From: Heyndrickxia oleronia
GTDB taxonomy: Bacteria > Bacillota > Bacilli > Bacillales > Bacillaceae_C
DNA: 64,000 bases
Direction of reading: 5' to 3'
NCBI RefSeq assembly: GCF_017809215.1
Contig: NZ_CP065424.1
Span: forward strand, 1,142,001-1,206,000
Shown: positions 25,146 to 34,123 of the stretch, piece after piece
Numbering within the stretch: position 1 is the first letter of the stretch
Layout of the letters: the number at the start of each line of letters is the position of its first letter
Made by a program: the position numbers and the translations under genes
Notes under the pieces: generated by a model
The model's input: only the letters and a program-made list of their open reading frames with translations
Told to the model about the DNA's origin: nothing
Databases searched by the model: none

Positions 25146-26819
25146 ATGAAACAACCTTGGTGGAAAAAAGCAACTGTATATCAAATTTATCCAAAAAGCT
25201 TTTATGATACAACGGGAAATGGAGAAGGGGACCTACAAGGAATCATTCAAAAATTGGATTACCTATCTGAGCTTGGAATCGATGTACTTTGGCTAACTCC
25301 GATATATGAATCCCCTCAAAATGATAATGGCTATGATATTAGTGATTATTATCAAATTTACAAGCCCTATGGAACGATGGAAGACTTCCAATTACTTTTA
25401 CAGGAAGCACATAAGCGCGATATTAAATTAATAATGGACATTGTAGTTAACCATACATCAACCGAGCATCCGTGGTTTAAACAGGCACGAGCTTCTAAAG
25501 ATAATCGATACCGTGATTTTTATATTTGGAAGGACCCGAGTCCAGATGGGACAGCCCCTAATAATTGGAAATCTAAATTTGGTGGATCAGCTTGGGAATT
25601 TGACGAGCTGACAGGGCAGTACTATCTCCATTTGTTTGATGTTACCCAAGCGGATTTAAACTGGGAAAATGATCAGCTCAGACATGAAGTATATAAAATG
25701 ATGCATTATTGGTTTGAAAAAGGGGTAGATGGTTTTCGTTTAGATGTTATTAATTTAGCTTCAAAGGATCAACGCTTTCCAAATGATCCAACAGGGGACG
25801 GGAGAAAGTTTTATACAGACGGTCCAAGAATACACGAATTTCTACAGGAAGCAAATCAGGAGGTATTCGCAAAATATGAAGCGATGACCGTTGGTGAAAT
25901 GTCATCCACATCCATCGAGGATTGTATTCTTTATACAAATCCTGAACGTCACGAGCTTAGTATGACCTTTAATTTTCATCACTTAAAGGTAGATTATGAC
26001 CAAGGAGATAAATGGACACTAGCGGATTTTGACTTTATAAAATTGAAAGAAATACTTTCTACATGGCAAACAGAAATGCATCGAGGTGGTGGTTGGAATG
26101 CTTTGTTCTGGTGTAATCATGATCAACCACGAATTGTTTCACGATTTGGAGATGACAAAAAGTATTGGAAGCAATCCGCTAAAATGCTCGCCACGACCAT
26201 TCATATGATGCAAGGCACACCTTATATTTATCAAGGTGAAGAAATCGGAATGACCAATCCAGGCTTTCAACAAATTGAAGATTATCGTGACGTGGAATCC
26301 TTGAATGCTTATGAAATCATGAAGGAAAAAGGCTATTCTGAGGAGAGAATTTTAGCGATTTTACAGGAAAAGTCTCGTGATAATTCACGTACACCTGTTC
26401 AATGGAATAACAAGGCTAATGCAGGATTTACATCGGGAACGCCATGGATTAATGTAGCATCTAATTATAAAGAGATTAATGTAGAAAATGCGCTCAATGA
26501 TAAGGATTCTATATTCTATCATTATCAAAAGCTAATTCAGCTACGTAGGAATTATGACATCATTACAGATGGGGATTATCAATTAATATTGGGAGATCAT
26601 CCAGAAATATTTGCTTATGCTCGTAATGGCAAGAATGAAAAATTAATGATCATTAATAATTTTTATGATAAAGAGACTTGTTTTGAATTACCTAAAGAAA
26701 TCGATATAGAAGAGTACGACATTCAAATTCTATTGTCAAACTATCCAGACTCAAGTAAACATATGAAGAGACTCCAACTACGTCCTTATGAGTCGATCAT
26801 TTTTCACTTAAAAAAATAA
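25146..26819 (+). CDS. treA: alpha,alpha-phosphotrehalase TreA
   Basis: A cytoplasmic GH13 glycosidase that splits trehalose 6-phosphate into glucose and glucose 6-phosphate. It is 557 residues long. Conserved blocks: VYQIYPKSFYDTTGNGEGDL, MDIVVNHTS, the nucleophile Asp in DGFRLDVINLA, the acid Glu in TVGEMSS, and the transition-state Asp in WCNHDQPRIVSRFG. The product sugars feed glycolysis. The ATG at 25146 has GTGGTGAT upstream. It lies 87 bp after treP and is transcribed with it. Confidence 0.95.
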   Translation: MKQPWWKKATVYQIYPKSFYDTTGNGEGDLQGIIQKLDYLSELGIDVLWLTPIYESPQNDNGYDISDYYQIYKPYGTMEDFQLLLQEAHKRDIKLIMDIVVNHTSTEHPWFKQARASKDNRYRDFYIWKDPSPDGTAPNNWKSKFGGSAWEFDELTGQYYLHLFDVTQADLNWENDQLRHEVYKMMHYWFEKGVDGFRLDVINLASKDQRFPNDPTGDGRKFYTDGPRIHEFLQEANQEVFAKYEAMTVGEMSSTSIEDCILYTNPERHELSMTFNFHHLKVDYDQGDKWTLADFDFIKLKEILSTWQTEMHRGGGWNALFWCNHDQPRIVSRFGDDKKYWKQSAKMLATTIHMMQGTPYIYQGEEIGMTNPGFQQIEDYRDVESLNAYEIMKEKGYSEERILAILQEKSRDNSRTPVQWNNKANAGFTSGTPWINVASNYKEINVENALNDKDSIFYHYQKLIQLRRNYDIITDGDYQLILGDHPEIFAYARNGKNEKLMIINNFYDKETCFELPKEIDIEEYDIQILLSNYPDSSKHMKRLQLRPYESIIFHLKK

Positions 26820-26969
26820 GCATTGTTTATCAGGCTAGTTCTTTGTACAATGACAAATATAGGAATTAATATTTGACTCTTAATTAAAAGGCTTTTTCCT
26901 TAGCAATATTGCTATTTACTGTACGAAAAAACGGCCTTTTAAAATGAGCTGAAAAAACGGTGATATACA

Positions 26970-27686
26970 ATGCGCGTAAATAAGTTTTTAACCATCTATG
27001 AAAATTTAGTTGAACGAATTCAATCAGGAAATATTAAGCCAAACACAAAACTACCATCGGAAAATGAATTAGTTGAACAGTATGGAACATCTCGTGAAAC
27101 CGTTCGAAAAGCATTAAATCTTTTATCTCAAAATGGGTATATTCAAAAAATAAAAGGCAAGGGTTCTTTTACTTTAGATGTAGGAAAATATGATTTTCCG
27201 GTATCTGGTCTAGTAAGCTTTAAAGAATTAGCTGAAAAAATGGGGAAACCGTGGAAAACAATCGTCTGTGAACTAGATTTAGAGAAACCAGATCCCTATA
27301 TTCAGAAGCAACTGAATATAAATGGAAAAGATTCAGTATGGAAGATTGCCCGTGCCAGAGAATTGGAGAATGAACGAATCATTTTGGACAAGGACTATGT
27401 ACTACAATCCGTCGTCCCAACATTGAGCAAGAAAATTTGTGAAGGTTCTCTATTTGCATATCTAGAAGGAGAACTAGGCCTAAAAATAAGCTTCGCCAAA
27501 AAAGAAATATCTGTAGATGAACCAACCGAAGAAGATTATCGTTATTTAGATTTAAAGGATTATAAGCATATTGTCGTTGTTAAAAACTATATTTACTTAG
27601 AAGACGCTAGTCTATTTCAATACACGGAATCAAGACACCGTCTCGATAAATTTCGTTTCGTAGATTTTGCTAGAAGGGGACATTGA
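26970..27686 (+). CDS. treR: GntR-family trehalose operon repressor TreR
   Basis: A 238-residue repressor. The winged-helix domain holds ENLVERIQSGNIKPNTKLPS and YGTSRETVRKALNLLSQNG; the UTRA effector domain occupies residues 90-235, where trehalose 6-phosphate should bind and release DNA. The two CTTGTATATACAAG sites ahead of treP are its expected targets, giving a self-contained circuit. It follows treA after 150 bp that contain a 9-bp inverted repeat (TTAAAAGGC / GCCTTTTAA). An 8-bp terminator stem follows its stop. Confidence 0.93.
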   Translation: MRVNKFLTIYENLVERIQSGNIKPNTKLPSENELVEQYGTSRETVRKALNLLSQNGYIQKIKGKGSFTLDVGKYDFPVSGLVSFKELAEKMGKPWKTIVCELDLEKPDPYIQKQLNINGKDSVWKIARARELENERIILDKDYVLQSVVPTLSKKICEGSLFAYLEGELGLKISFAKKEISVDEPTEEDYRYLDLKDYKHIVVVKNYIYLEDASLFQYTESRHRLDKFRFVDFARRGH

Positions 27687-27688
27687 TG

Positions 27689-27719
27689 AAGTGCACTACG
27701 CTGTGGTGCGCTTTTTGAA
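27689..27719 (+). terminator. treR terminator
   Basis: AAGTGCAC and GTGCGCTT form an 8-bp stem with one T-G pair, followed by TTTGAATTTTTT. Confidence 0.75.
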
Positions 27720-27825
27720 TTTTTTACCATATTTATGTAGTATTTCTTACATATACACTTAAGAAGTTGTCTATATCAATCATATTCAATAAAATAAAGA
27801 TATTATGATTGAAAGGTCGTGTCCG

Positions 27826-28395
27826 ATGAATATATATAAAACGAGACTTCTGCTTATCTTCATGCTAGTAGGGGCGCTAATGCTAGCTGCTTGTGGAAAG
27901 GAAGAGGAGTCGTCAGATAAACAAAAAGATACAAAGGTAACTACAAATAATGAGCAAGAAAATAGCAATACTTCAACTAGCGAAAATATTGGTGAATCCA
28001 CGCCGCCACCAATCCAGGAGGCCGAAAATATCCCGGCTAATGAGAAAAAGGCTCTACTTGCTGCATTTGATCAACATGTTAAAACCTTTAATCAAAAGGA
28101 TCTAGATGGTTATATGAGTACCATTTCGAAAAATCCGACCTCTTTTAAGTTGGATGAAGAACGTGATTATATAAAAAATATCTTTGAAACAACTGATATT
28201 CAAATCAATCCGCAAAATGTAATTATTATTGATTATAAGGACAATGAAGCCAATATTTTTACAGAAATGAAAACCATCGTTTCGGAAACTGGCTCTAAGA
28301 AAAAGGTCGAACAACTAAGTCGTCAAATTAATACGTTCAAAAAAGAGGATGGACAGTGGAAATTAAACGCCACCTTTGCGATGGAAACAAAATAA
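27826..28395 (+). CDS. lipoprotein of unknown function
   Basis: A 189-residue secreted lipoprotein. The signal peptide (KTRLLLIFMLVGALMLAAC) ends in a lipobox LAAC with lipid-modified C23. A Ser/Thr/Asn/Glu-rich linker (residues 28-65) leads to a compact domain (FDQHVKTFNQKDLDGYMSTI and later INTFKKEDGQWKLNATFAM), which has the look of an NTF2/SnoaL-like fold; that is inference. The start is ATG 27826, with GAAAGG upstream, giving the shortest proper signal peptide. Monocistronic, with its own terminator. Confidence 0.75.
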   Translation: MNIYKTRLLLIFMLVGALMLAACGKEEESSDKQKDTKVTTNNEQENSNTSTSENIGESTPPPIQEAENIPANEKKALLAAFDQHVKTFNQKDLDGYMSTISKNPTSFKLDEERDYIKNIFETTDIQINPQNVIIIDYKDNEANIFTEMKTIVSETGSKKKVEQLSRQINTFKKEDGQWKLNATFAMETK

Positions 28396-28398
28396 AAG

Positions 28399-28445
28399 AG
28401 ATTGTCTATTTGGGATCTGATCCTATAATAGACAATCTTTTTTTC
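28399..28445 (+). terminator. terminator after the lipoprotein gene
   Basis: AGATTGTCTAT / ATAGACAATCT, an 11-bp stem followed by TTTTTTT. Confidence 0.85.
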
Positions 28446-28496
28446 TGTTATAAAAGAGGTTGAGGCCCAAGAAAATTACCCCCTTTTATAAGGCTA

Positions 28497-29162
28497 CTAA
28501 TTATCCGAAAAAGGACGTTTCTTTAATTCCTTCCTACGTTTTCCTTTAACTAAAACAACTCTTTTATTGTGATAGGTTCGGAACAGATTTTCTGCCGGTA
28601 TACTCGCTACAGCCGTTTCTTTCTTCGCTGGTTTATAATCAAATGGCTCTTTCAAAAAAGTAGCTTTCACTCTTTTGGATATTTGAAAATATGGAATCCA
28701 GATGAATGTGTATATAAGGGATTGTCCTATTTCCTTATAGGCACTCGCTGTATATTCGGGTTGAATATCCTTGTAGGCGTCCAAAGTATAGATGGTGTTA
28801 ACGACAAGAGCAGTATCAATAATTTGTAAAATAAGACTACCAACTAAATAGTAAATCATTGCTTTCGGAAAAAGACGATTCTTTTTGAACATAAGTACTA
28901 ATAAGAAAATAGGTACAATGACAAAAAAGATACAATTAATCACTACTTCAAAAATAATGATTGGTACAAATAATGGATGATAGAAATCAGATCCAGCGGT
29001 AGTAATTTCACGCCAAACCTCTGGTTGGAAATAATCTACTACTATATCTTTAACGAAAAAAATTGAAGCTATAGTCGTTAATAGTAAGCTAATCATCACA
29101 AGAATTAACCAGCCACCAATTCCCTCATATTTTGAAATAGGTGTTAGTGCTCCAGACTTCAT
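28497..29162 (-). CDS. DUF2569-type membrane protein
   Basis: A 221-residue protein with four membrane segments (residues 18-36, 66-90, 100-120, 140-158 approximately). ISKYEGIGGWLILVMISLLL at the start is the hallmark of DUF2569 proteins. The C-terminal 60 residues are soluble and basic (KGKRRKELKKRPFSDN). Function is unknown. It is convergent with the lipoprotein gene and divergent from gnd; GGGGAGG precedes its start. Confidence 0.75.
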   Translation of the reverse strand: MKSGALTPISKYEGIGGWLILVMISLLLTTIASIFFVKDIVVDYFQPEVWREITTAGSDFYHPLFVPIIIFEVVINCIFFVIVPIFLLVLMFKKNRLFPKAMIYYLVGSLILQIIDTALVVNTIYTLDAYKDIQPEYTASAYKEIGQSLIYTFIWIPYFQISKRVKATFLKEPFDYKPAKKETAVASIPAENLFRTYHNKRVVLVKGKRRKELKKRPFSDN

Positions 29163-29363
29163 GAAGCCTCCCCTTTCATATCCAAATTATCCTAAAATAT
29201 CCACTCTCTATAAAGCATAGATGATTCAATCTAGAAGTTGAACAACTATTTTTAAAATTCCTACTAAGGAACTAGATGGAAAATAATTGAGGGCTTAGGT
29301 TATACTAGCTATACATTGATCAGTGGATAGTCGATTTGTTCAATAATAATAGAATCGAAAAAC

Positions 29364-29391
29364 TTGCACGGAATTTTTTTTCTTTTATAAT
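29364..29391 (+). promoter_or_regulatory. gnd promoter
   Basis: TTGCAC at 29364 and TATAAT at 29386 with a 16-bp spacer, 39 bp before the gnd start. Confidence 0.7.
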
Positions 29392-29430
29392 GAAGGTATT
29401 GTGAAAAAAAGTTGAAAGGCGGCAGATGAC

Positions 29431-30327
29431 ATGCAAATAGGTATGGTTGGTTTAGGTAAAATGGGTTATCAGCTTTCATTAAACCTTATGGAAAAAGGAC
29501 ATGCAGTTTCAGCATATGATGTAAATAAAGAATCAGTAGATAATATTTCTAAAGATGGTGGTCAAGGAGCCTATACATTAGAAGAACTTGTGAAACAGCT
29601 TGATCGTCCACGTAAAATTTGGATGATGGTTCCTGCAGGCGAAATTACAGAGCAGGTTTTCAATCAATTGCTTCCATTACTTGATGAAGGAGACATTCTC
29701 ATCGATGGCGGTAATGCACATTATAAAGATTCATTAAGACGCTATGATGTAGCTAAGGAAAAAGGTGTTTCTTATCTTGATTGCGGTACAAGTGGCGGTG
29801 TAGAGGGTGCTCGTAACGGTGCATGTACAATGATTGGTGGAGACAAAGAAGCCTTTGATCAAGTAGAAAGTATCTTCAAAGAAATCTCTGTTGATAAAGG
29901 GTATTTATATACTGGGAAAGCAGGAAGCGGTCATTTCCTAAAAATGATACATAATGGAATTGAATATGGAATGATGCAAGCAATCGCTGAAGGCTTCGAA
30001 ATCCTAGAAAAAAGCCCATTCGATTATGATTACGAAAAAGTTTCAACTGTATGGAATAATGGATCAGTTATTCGTTCTTGGTTAATGGAGTTAATGGAAA
30101 ATGCCTTCTCTAAAGACAGCAAACTAGATAAAATTAAAGGTGTTATGCATTCATCAGGTGAAGGGAAATGGACTGTTGAAACAGCACTTGACTTCCAAAC
30201 AGCTGCTCCTGTTATCGCATTATCTCTTATGATGCGCTACCGTTCATTAGAGGATGATACATTCACTGGTAAAGTAGTTGCTGCACTAAGAAATGAATTC
30301 GGCGGACACGCAGTAGTAGAAAAATAA
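29431..30327 (+). CDS. gnd: 6-phosphogluconate dehydrogenase, short (YqeC-type) form
   Basis: An oxidative decarboxylase that turns 6-phosphogluconate into ribulose 5-phosphate. The Rossmann motif is GMVGLGKMGYQL; the substrate site is LDCGTSGGVEGARNG; the catalytic Lys and Asn lie in GSGHFLKMIHNGIEYG. At 298 residues it belongs to the short form, which is usually NAD-dependent and lacks the long C-terminal extension of classical Gnd. AAAGGCGG precedes the ATG. It stands alone with its own promoter and terminator. Confidence 0.9.
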   Translation: MQIGMVGLGKMGYQLSLNLMEKGHAVSAYDVNKESVDNISKDGGQGAYTLEELVKQLDRPRKIWMMVPAGEITEQVFNQLLPLLDEGDILIDGGNAHYKDSLRRYDVAKEKGVSYLDCGTSGGVEGARNGACTMIGGDKEAFDQVESIFKEISVDKGYLYTGKAGSGHFLKMIHNGIEYGMMQAIAEGFEILEKSPFDYDYEKVSTVWNNGSVIRSWLMELMENAFSKDSKLDKIKGVMHSSGEGKWTVETALDFQTAAPVIALSLMMRYRSLEDDTFTGKVVAALRNEFGGHAVVEK

Positions 30328-30341
30328 TAGATAAGCCATTT

Positions 30342-30383
30342 AAAACACTTAAGAAACCAAATGTTTCTTAAGTGTTTTTTATT
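30342..30383 (+). terminator. gnd terminator
   Basis: A stem of about 15 bp, AAAACACTTAAGAAA / TTTCTTAAGTGTTTT, followed by TTATTTTTT. Confidence 0.9.
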
Positions 30384-30393
30384 TTTTGATTGT

Positions 30394-30422
30394 TTGCATT
30401 CGTAACGAGTCATTCGTATAAT
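30394..30422 (+). promoter_or_regulatory. degV promoter
   Basis: TTGCAT at 30394 and TATAAT at 30417 with a 17-bp spacer. Confidence 0.75.
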
Positions 30423-30526
30423 AGTGTTTTGATCGTATAGGTGTCCAAACTATAAATTCCCCTTTCCAATCTGGGGATTCTTTTATAAAATGGAAATAAA
30501 ACTAAACTGAGGATGATTAAAATAAA

Positions 30527-31369
30527 ATGAAAACAGTTATCGTAACGGACAGTACAGCCTATATCCCGAAGGACGTCCGAGAAGAGTTAAACATACATAT
30601 GATTCCACTGAGTGTCGTTATTGGCGGAGAAACCTATGAAGAGGAATTAGATATTACTGCTGGACAATTCTATGAAGAATTAAAAAGACAGGATCGCCTA
30701 CCAACCTCATCCCAACCATCATCAGGTCAGTTTGTTGCTTTATATGAAAAATTAGCAAAGGACTATGATGCGATTATTAGTATCCACCTTTCGAGTGGGA
30801 TTAGTGGAACCTATCAAGGTGCAGTAACCGCAGGAACAATGGTTGAAGGGGTAAAGGTATATGCCTATGATTCGGAAATTAGCTGTATGGCACAAGGCTT
30901 TTATGCCATTGATGCAGCAAAAATGGCAGCGGAAGGGAAATCCCCTGAAGAAATAATCTCCCGAATTGACGAATTGAAAGCATCCTTACGTGCCTATTTC
31001 ATGGTCGATGATTTATCCAATCTTCAAAGAGGTGGCCGTCTTACAAGTGCACAAGCCATTATTGGAAGCTTGCTAAAAGTGAAACCTCTCCTTCATTTTG
31101 TGGACAAGGTGATTGTTCCATTTGAAAAAATCCGTACCCGCAAAAAAGCAATGAATCGAATCAGTGAACTAATTGGCGAAGATGCATCTAAAGGAACAGC
31201 CTTAAAGGCATCCATCATTCACGCAAATCGCGAGGAGGATGCAAAGGAATGGAAGGCTGAACTCGAACAGCTCTATCCAAATGTAGATTTCTCCATCAGC
31301 TATTTTGGCCCGGTCATTGCCACTCACTTAGGTGAAGGTGCGATGGGCTTAACCTGGACAATAAAGTAA
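30527..31369 (+). CDS. degV: DegV-family fatty-acid-binding protein
   Basis: A 280-residue protein of the DegV/FakB fold, which binds a fatty acid for phosphorylation by a FakA-type kinase. The signatures are VTDSTAYIP, the TSQPSSGQF ligand loop, ISIHLSSGISGTYQGA, DDLSNLQRGGRLTSAQAIIG and a final THLGEGAMGLTW. It lies directly ahead of comFA, the same order as degV (yviA)-comFA in B. subtilis, so I use that symbol. A hairpin GGCTGTCTG / CAGACAGCC lies between it and comFA. Confidence 0.92.
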   Translation: MKTVIVTDSTAYIPKDVREELNIHMIPLSVVIGGETYEEELDITAGQFYEELKRQDRLPTSSQPSSGQFVALYEKLAKDYDAIISIHLSSGISGTYQGAVTAGTMVEGVKVYAYDSEISCMAQGFYAIDAAKMAAEGKSPEEIISRIDELKASLRAYFMVDDLSNLQRGGRLTSAQAIIGSLLKVKPLLHFVDKVIVPFEKIRTRKKAMNRISELIGEDASKGTALKASIIHANREEDAKEWKAELEQLYPNVDFSISYFGPVIATHLGEGAMGLTWTIK

Positions 31370-31377
31370 GTGAATAG

Positions 31378-31402
31378 GGCTGTCTGTAATCAGACAGCCT
31401 AT
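31378..31402 (+). terminator. hairpin between degV and comFA
   Basis: GGCTGTCTG-TAAT-CAGACAGCC, followed by TATAAAAAGGAG and not by a T-tract. It is probably a processing or attenuation element in the operon leader of comFA. Confidence 0.5.
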
Positions 31403-31418
31403 AAAAAGGAGTGAAGAA

Positions 31419-31850
31419 ATGACTCAGCCATTCTCACAAGAACTTCAAACCTTTCTCTCAGGACGTAAACTCCTCTTAACTGAAATTCCCTTTCCAAAAG
31501 CACTTATCCAAAAGCATCTCGAAAATAAATTCATTGCCGCTCTACCAGGAATTATCCAAAATAACAAATTTCAATGTGAACGTTGCGGAAACACGTTTCC
31601 ATATCTTTTTGCGCAATTCCCATGTGCGAATTGCCAAACAAACTGTACTTATTGTCGGAATTGCCTCATGATGGGGCGAGTTTCCACTTGTACACCTCTT
31701 TACCATTGGATTGGTCCACCATCAGAAATGGACCTAACAGAATCCGTATTAGAGTGGAGCGGTACCCTATCCCCTGGACAACAAACGGCGTCAAAGCGTG
31801 TCATTGAAGCGGTTTATACAAGATCTGAGCTTTTGGTTTGGGCGGTATGA
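31419..31850 (+). pseudogene. comFA: comFA, 5-prime part, cut by prophage integration
   Basis: ComFA is the DEAD-box ATPase that drives single-stranded DNA uptake in competence. Only the first 143 codons remain: the N-terminal region, the zinc finger with CERCG, CANC and CTYCRNC, and the start of the helicase domain (SPGQQTASKRVIEAV). The reading breaks after LLVWAV; B. subtilis ComFA continues CGAGKTE at this point, so the break is in the Walker A loop. AAGGAG precedes the ATG. As read the product lacks the whole ATPase core, so DNA uptake should fail unless the prophage excises. Confidence 0.93.
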
Positions 31851-31875
31851 ATCGCCGGATATGAATACCGAAAAA
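31835..31875. other. attL, left prophage attachment site
   Basis: The homology to comFA ends at about 31846-31849 (GCGGTATG). The phage side begins with an inverted repeat, CGGTAT (31843-31848) and ATACCG (31865-31870). The integrase gene ends 13 bp further on, the usual att-int arrangement. The exact crossover dinucleotide needs attR, which is outside the window. Confidence 0.75.
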
Positions 31876-31882
31876 ATAAGCA

Positions 31883-33226
31883 TTAAAAATTCCAAGCGAT
31901 TTCTATATTTTCGCCATGGATATATATTTGTTTTATTAGTTTTTGAATAATAGATTGTTTTTTATTAAAATCTGCAGTGTAAAGATCGGATACATATTTC
32001 TTTAACTCTTTTGGAGTTAACACATTTTGTTGCTGAGAATTTTGATTTTCTTTTTTCTTAATTAATTCGTGTTTTTCATCCTCTAGGGATTGAATACGTT
32101 GATCCAATTTGTTTTTATCAATCCTGCCGAGTTCATATAAATCTAAAATACGATTTTCTCTTTCATCTACGTTGCTGATTAATTTATCATAGTCAATTAT
32201 TTTATAATTATCATTTATTGTCTCTTTGTTTTTAATAAGCTCATTTATTTCGTTAATAATTAAATCCTCAAGTTTTGAAGAATTCCATGTTTTGTTCATA
32301 CATTTCTTATCATATTCCGATGGGAATCTTCTAGCACGACAAAGGTAATATCTATATGTTTTCCCCTTATCATTAGTTTGATAAGTATGGTAGATTTCTC
32401 CGCAACGTCCACAAGTGATTAATCCAGAAAAAAGGCTTTGTTTAGCTTTATGTGCATTATTACCTTTATGTCTCGATAAAAGTACTTGTACACGGTTAAA
32501 TTGTTCCTCTGTAATAATAGGTTCATGTCTTCCTTTGTAGTACTTACCAGCAAAACTAACATAACCACAGTAAAGTTTATTTCTCAATATGTCGTTATAC
32601 CTTCTAAAACGCCACACAGGGAATCCTAAGTCTTTTAGATGTTTTTGTACCTTGGTGATAGAAAGATGCTGTTCATAGAGGTTATACGCGGTCTGGATGT
32701 GCTTCACTTCATCTTCCTTTGGTACCAGCTCACCGTTTATCCTTGAATATCCAGATGGATCATAGTCTCCACCAGATGTTCTATATCCATTTTCAGCTCG
32801 TTTGATATGCCCCATTCTCATTCTTTCTGCTATTGTTTCCCGCTCCAACTGAGCAAATACAGATAAAATACCTATCATTGCTTTTCCGAAAGGAGTAGAA
32901 GTGTCTAAGGTTTCAGTTATAGATACGAATTCAACGTTGTTCTTAAGAAAGTGCGCTTCAATTAATTCCAGAGTATCTTTTTGTGATCGAGACAACCTAT
33001 CTAGTTTGTATACGACTACAACATCAATATTTGGTAATTCAGATAACATACGCTGTAAACCAGGTCTGTTGATATTTGAACCACTGAATCCGGGATCCAA
33101 ATAAGTATCATAGATTGTCCAATCTTTTGATCTACAGTATGCTTCAATTCTTTCTTTCTGGGATTCAATACTATAGTTTTCAACTTGTTCTTGTGTACTA
33201 ACTCTTATATAAATAGCAGCTTTCAA
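31883..33226 (-). CDS. int: large serine recombinase (phage integrase)
   Basis: A 447-residue serine integrase that joins attP and attB and, with a directionality factor, reverses this. The catalytic Ser is S10 in AAIYIRVSTQEQ; the resolvase core includes KLDRLSRSQKDTLELIE and AQLERETIAERM; the recombinase domain follows (GYVSFAGKYYKGRHEPIITEEQF is part of it), then a zinc ribbon with CGRCG and C...C residues near 280-335, and a long coiled coil (355-420). The start is TTG at 33226, preceded by AGGGGTG; upstream codons lack a ribosome site. Size and layout match the A118-type integrases that target comK in Listeria. Confidence 0.93.
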   Translation of the reverse strand: MKAAIYIRVSTQEQVENYSIESQKERIEAYCRSKDWTIYDTYLDPGFSGSNINRPGLQRMLSELPNIDVVVVYKLDRLSRSQKDTLELIEAHFLKNNVEFVSITETLDTSTPFGKAMIGILSVFAQLERETIAERMRMGHIKRAENGYRTSGGDYDPSGYSRINGELVPKEDEVKHIQTAYNLYEQHLSITKVQKHLKDLGFPVWRFRRYNDILRNKLYCGYVSFAGKYYKGRHEPIITEEQFNRVQVLLSRHKGNNAHKAKQSLFSGLITCGRCGEIYHTYQTNDKGKTYRYYLCRARRFPSEYDKKCMNKTWNSSKLEDLIINEINELIKNKETINDNYKIIDYDKLISNVDERENRILDLYELGRIDKNKLDQRIQSLEDEKHELIKKKENQNSQQQNVLTPKELKKYVSDLYTADFNKKQSIIQKLIKQIYIHGENIEIAWNF

Positions 33227-33271
33227 AAATAACACCCCTATAAAAAGAGAGCATTTCAGCTCCAATTTATT

Positions 33272-33928
33272 CTAGAAATTTAAAACAACTTTTTTTAGTT
33301 TCCCAATGATACGAATATTTTTCTTATCGTCAAGCACAATTGGAGGATAATTAGGGTTTTCGCTTTGGAGAATTATATTATTATTTGTTTTATAAACCCT
33401 TTTTAAAACAGCTTCATCTCCAATAGCAACAGCTGCAATTTCTCCATTTTCAACATCATTTTGTCTACGAATAAGTAATAGATCTCCATCTAAGATGCGC
33501 GCATTAACCATACTATCTCCTTTAGCTCTTAGATAAAAATATTCTCCACCATTTAACCAATCTAATGGTGTTTCTTCATATCCTTCTATTTCTTCAAAGG
33601 CAAGTACACCTGGCCCACAAGAAATTTTTCCGACCACAGGGAGTTTTTTAGTTGTTGTGGAAATGTAACTAACTTTTCCTTCATTTACAGTTTTTGAATT
33701 GTTATTAAAACTTGGGTCAATTTCAAACTTAGGGACCCCGAATGCCTCAGAAAGTTTTTCTACATTACCAGGATTAATTAACGTTTTACAATTTATATAG
33801 TCAGAAAGTGTACTTTTTGATATACCAGATTTTTCGCTAGTTCTTAATTGAGTCCATCCGCGTTGTTTCATTAAACTCTTTATATTATCGGATATCTCTT
33901 TTTTTAAAGGTAAATCTCTATCTAACAA
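33272..33928 (-). CDS. CI-like prophage repressor with S24 peptidase domain
   Basis: A 218-residue LexA/CI-type repressor. The HTH occupies residues 12-66 (MKQRGWTQLRTSEKSGISKS); the C-terminal S24 peptidase shows the catalytic Ser in AKGDSMVNARILDGDLLLI and Lys in EAVLKRVYK. A Cys-Gly pair in GKISCGPGVLAFE is the likely self-cleavage site, so RecA-triggered induction is expected. The start is TTG at 33928, eight bases behind AAGGAGG. Its promoter spacer holds one TCCGA-N6-TCGGA-type operator, suggesting autoregulation. Confidence 0.9.
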   Translation of the reverse strand: MLDRDLPLKKEISDNIKSLMKQRGWTQLRTSEKSGISKSTLSDYINCKTLINPGNVEKLSEAFGVPKFEIDPSFNNNSKTVNEGKVSYISTTTKKLPVVGKISCGPGVLAFEEIEGYEETPLDWLNGGEYFYLRAKGDSMVNARILDGDLLLIRRQNDVENGEIAAVAIGDEAVLKRVYKTNNNIILQSENPNYPPIVLDDKKNIRIIGKLKKVVLNF

Positions 33929-33956
33929 AACATATCCCTCCTTAACTCTTGAACAA

Positions 33957-34089
33957 ATTATATCCGAAAAAATACGGAAAGTAAAGAATAATTCCGAAAA
34001 AAGTCGAAATAATTCTTCTGGTTTTTAAATAATTTTTATAATATTTCCGAGAAAAATCGGTTGACATTCCGAAAATACTCGGATATATT
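33957..34089. promoter_or_regulatory. prophage genetic switch: divergent promoters with four operators
   Basis: Operators of form TCCGA-N6-TCGGA: 33963-33978 (TCCGAAAAAATACGGA), 33993-34008 (TCCGAAAAAAGTCGAA), 34046-34061 (TCCGAGAAAAATCGGT) and 34068-34083 (TCCGAAAATACTCGGA). The rightward promoter is TTGACA 34061 / TATATT 34084, spacer 17, with the fourth operator inside. The leftward promoter is TTTACT / TATAAT (minus strand, -10 at 33957-33962) with the first operator in its spacer. Confidence 0.85.
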
Positions 34090-34123
34090 AGAAACAAGCC
34101 GAGGGAAACAAGGAGGTGATAAC

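Noticed and set aside
26880..26945. Terminator between treA and treR
   Set aside because: TTAAAAGGC / GCCTTTTAA pairs, but the loop is over 40 bases and no T-tract follows; I mention it only under treR.
31800..31900. tRNA gene as prophage attachment site
   Set aside because: No tRNA-like fold; the junction is clearly inside comFA and the integrase is of the serine type.
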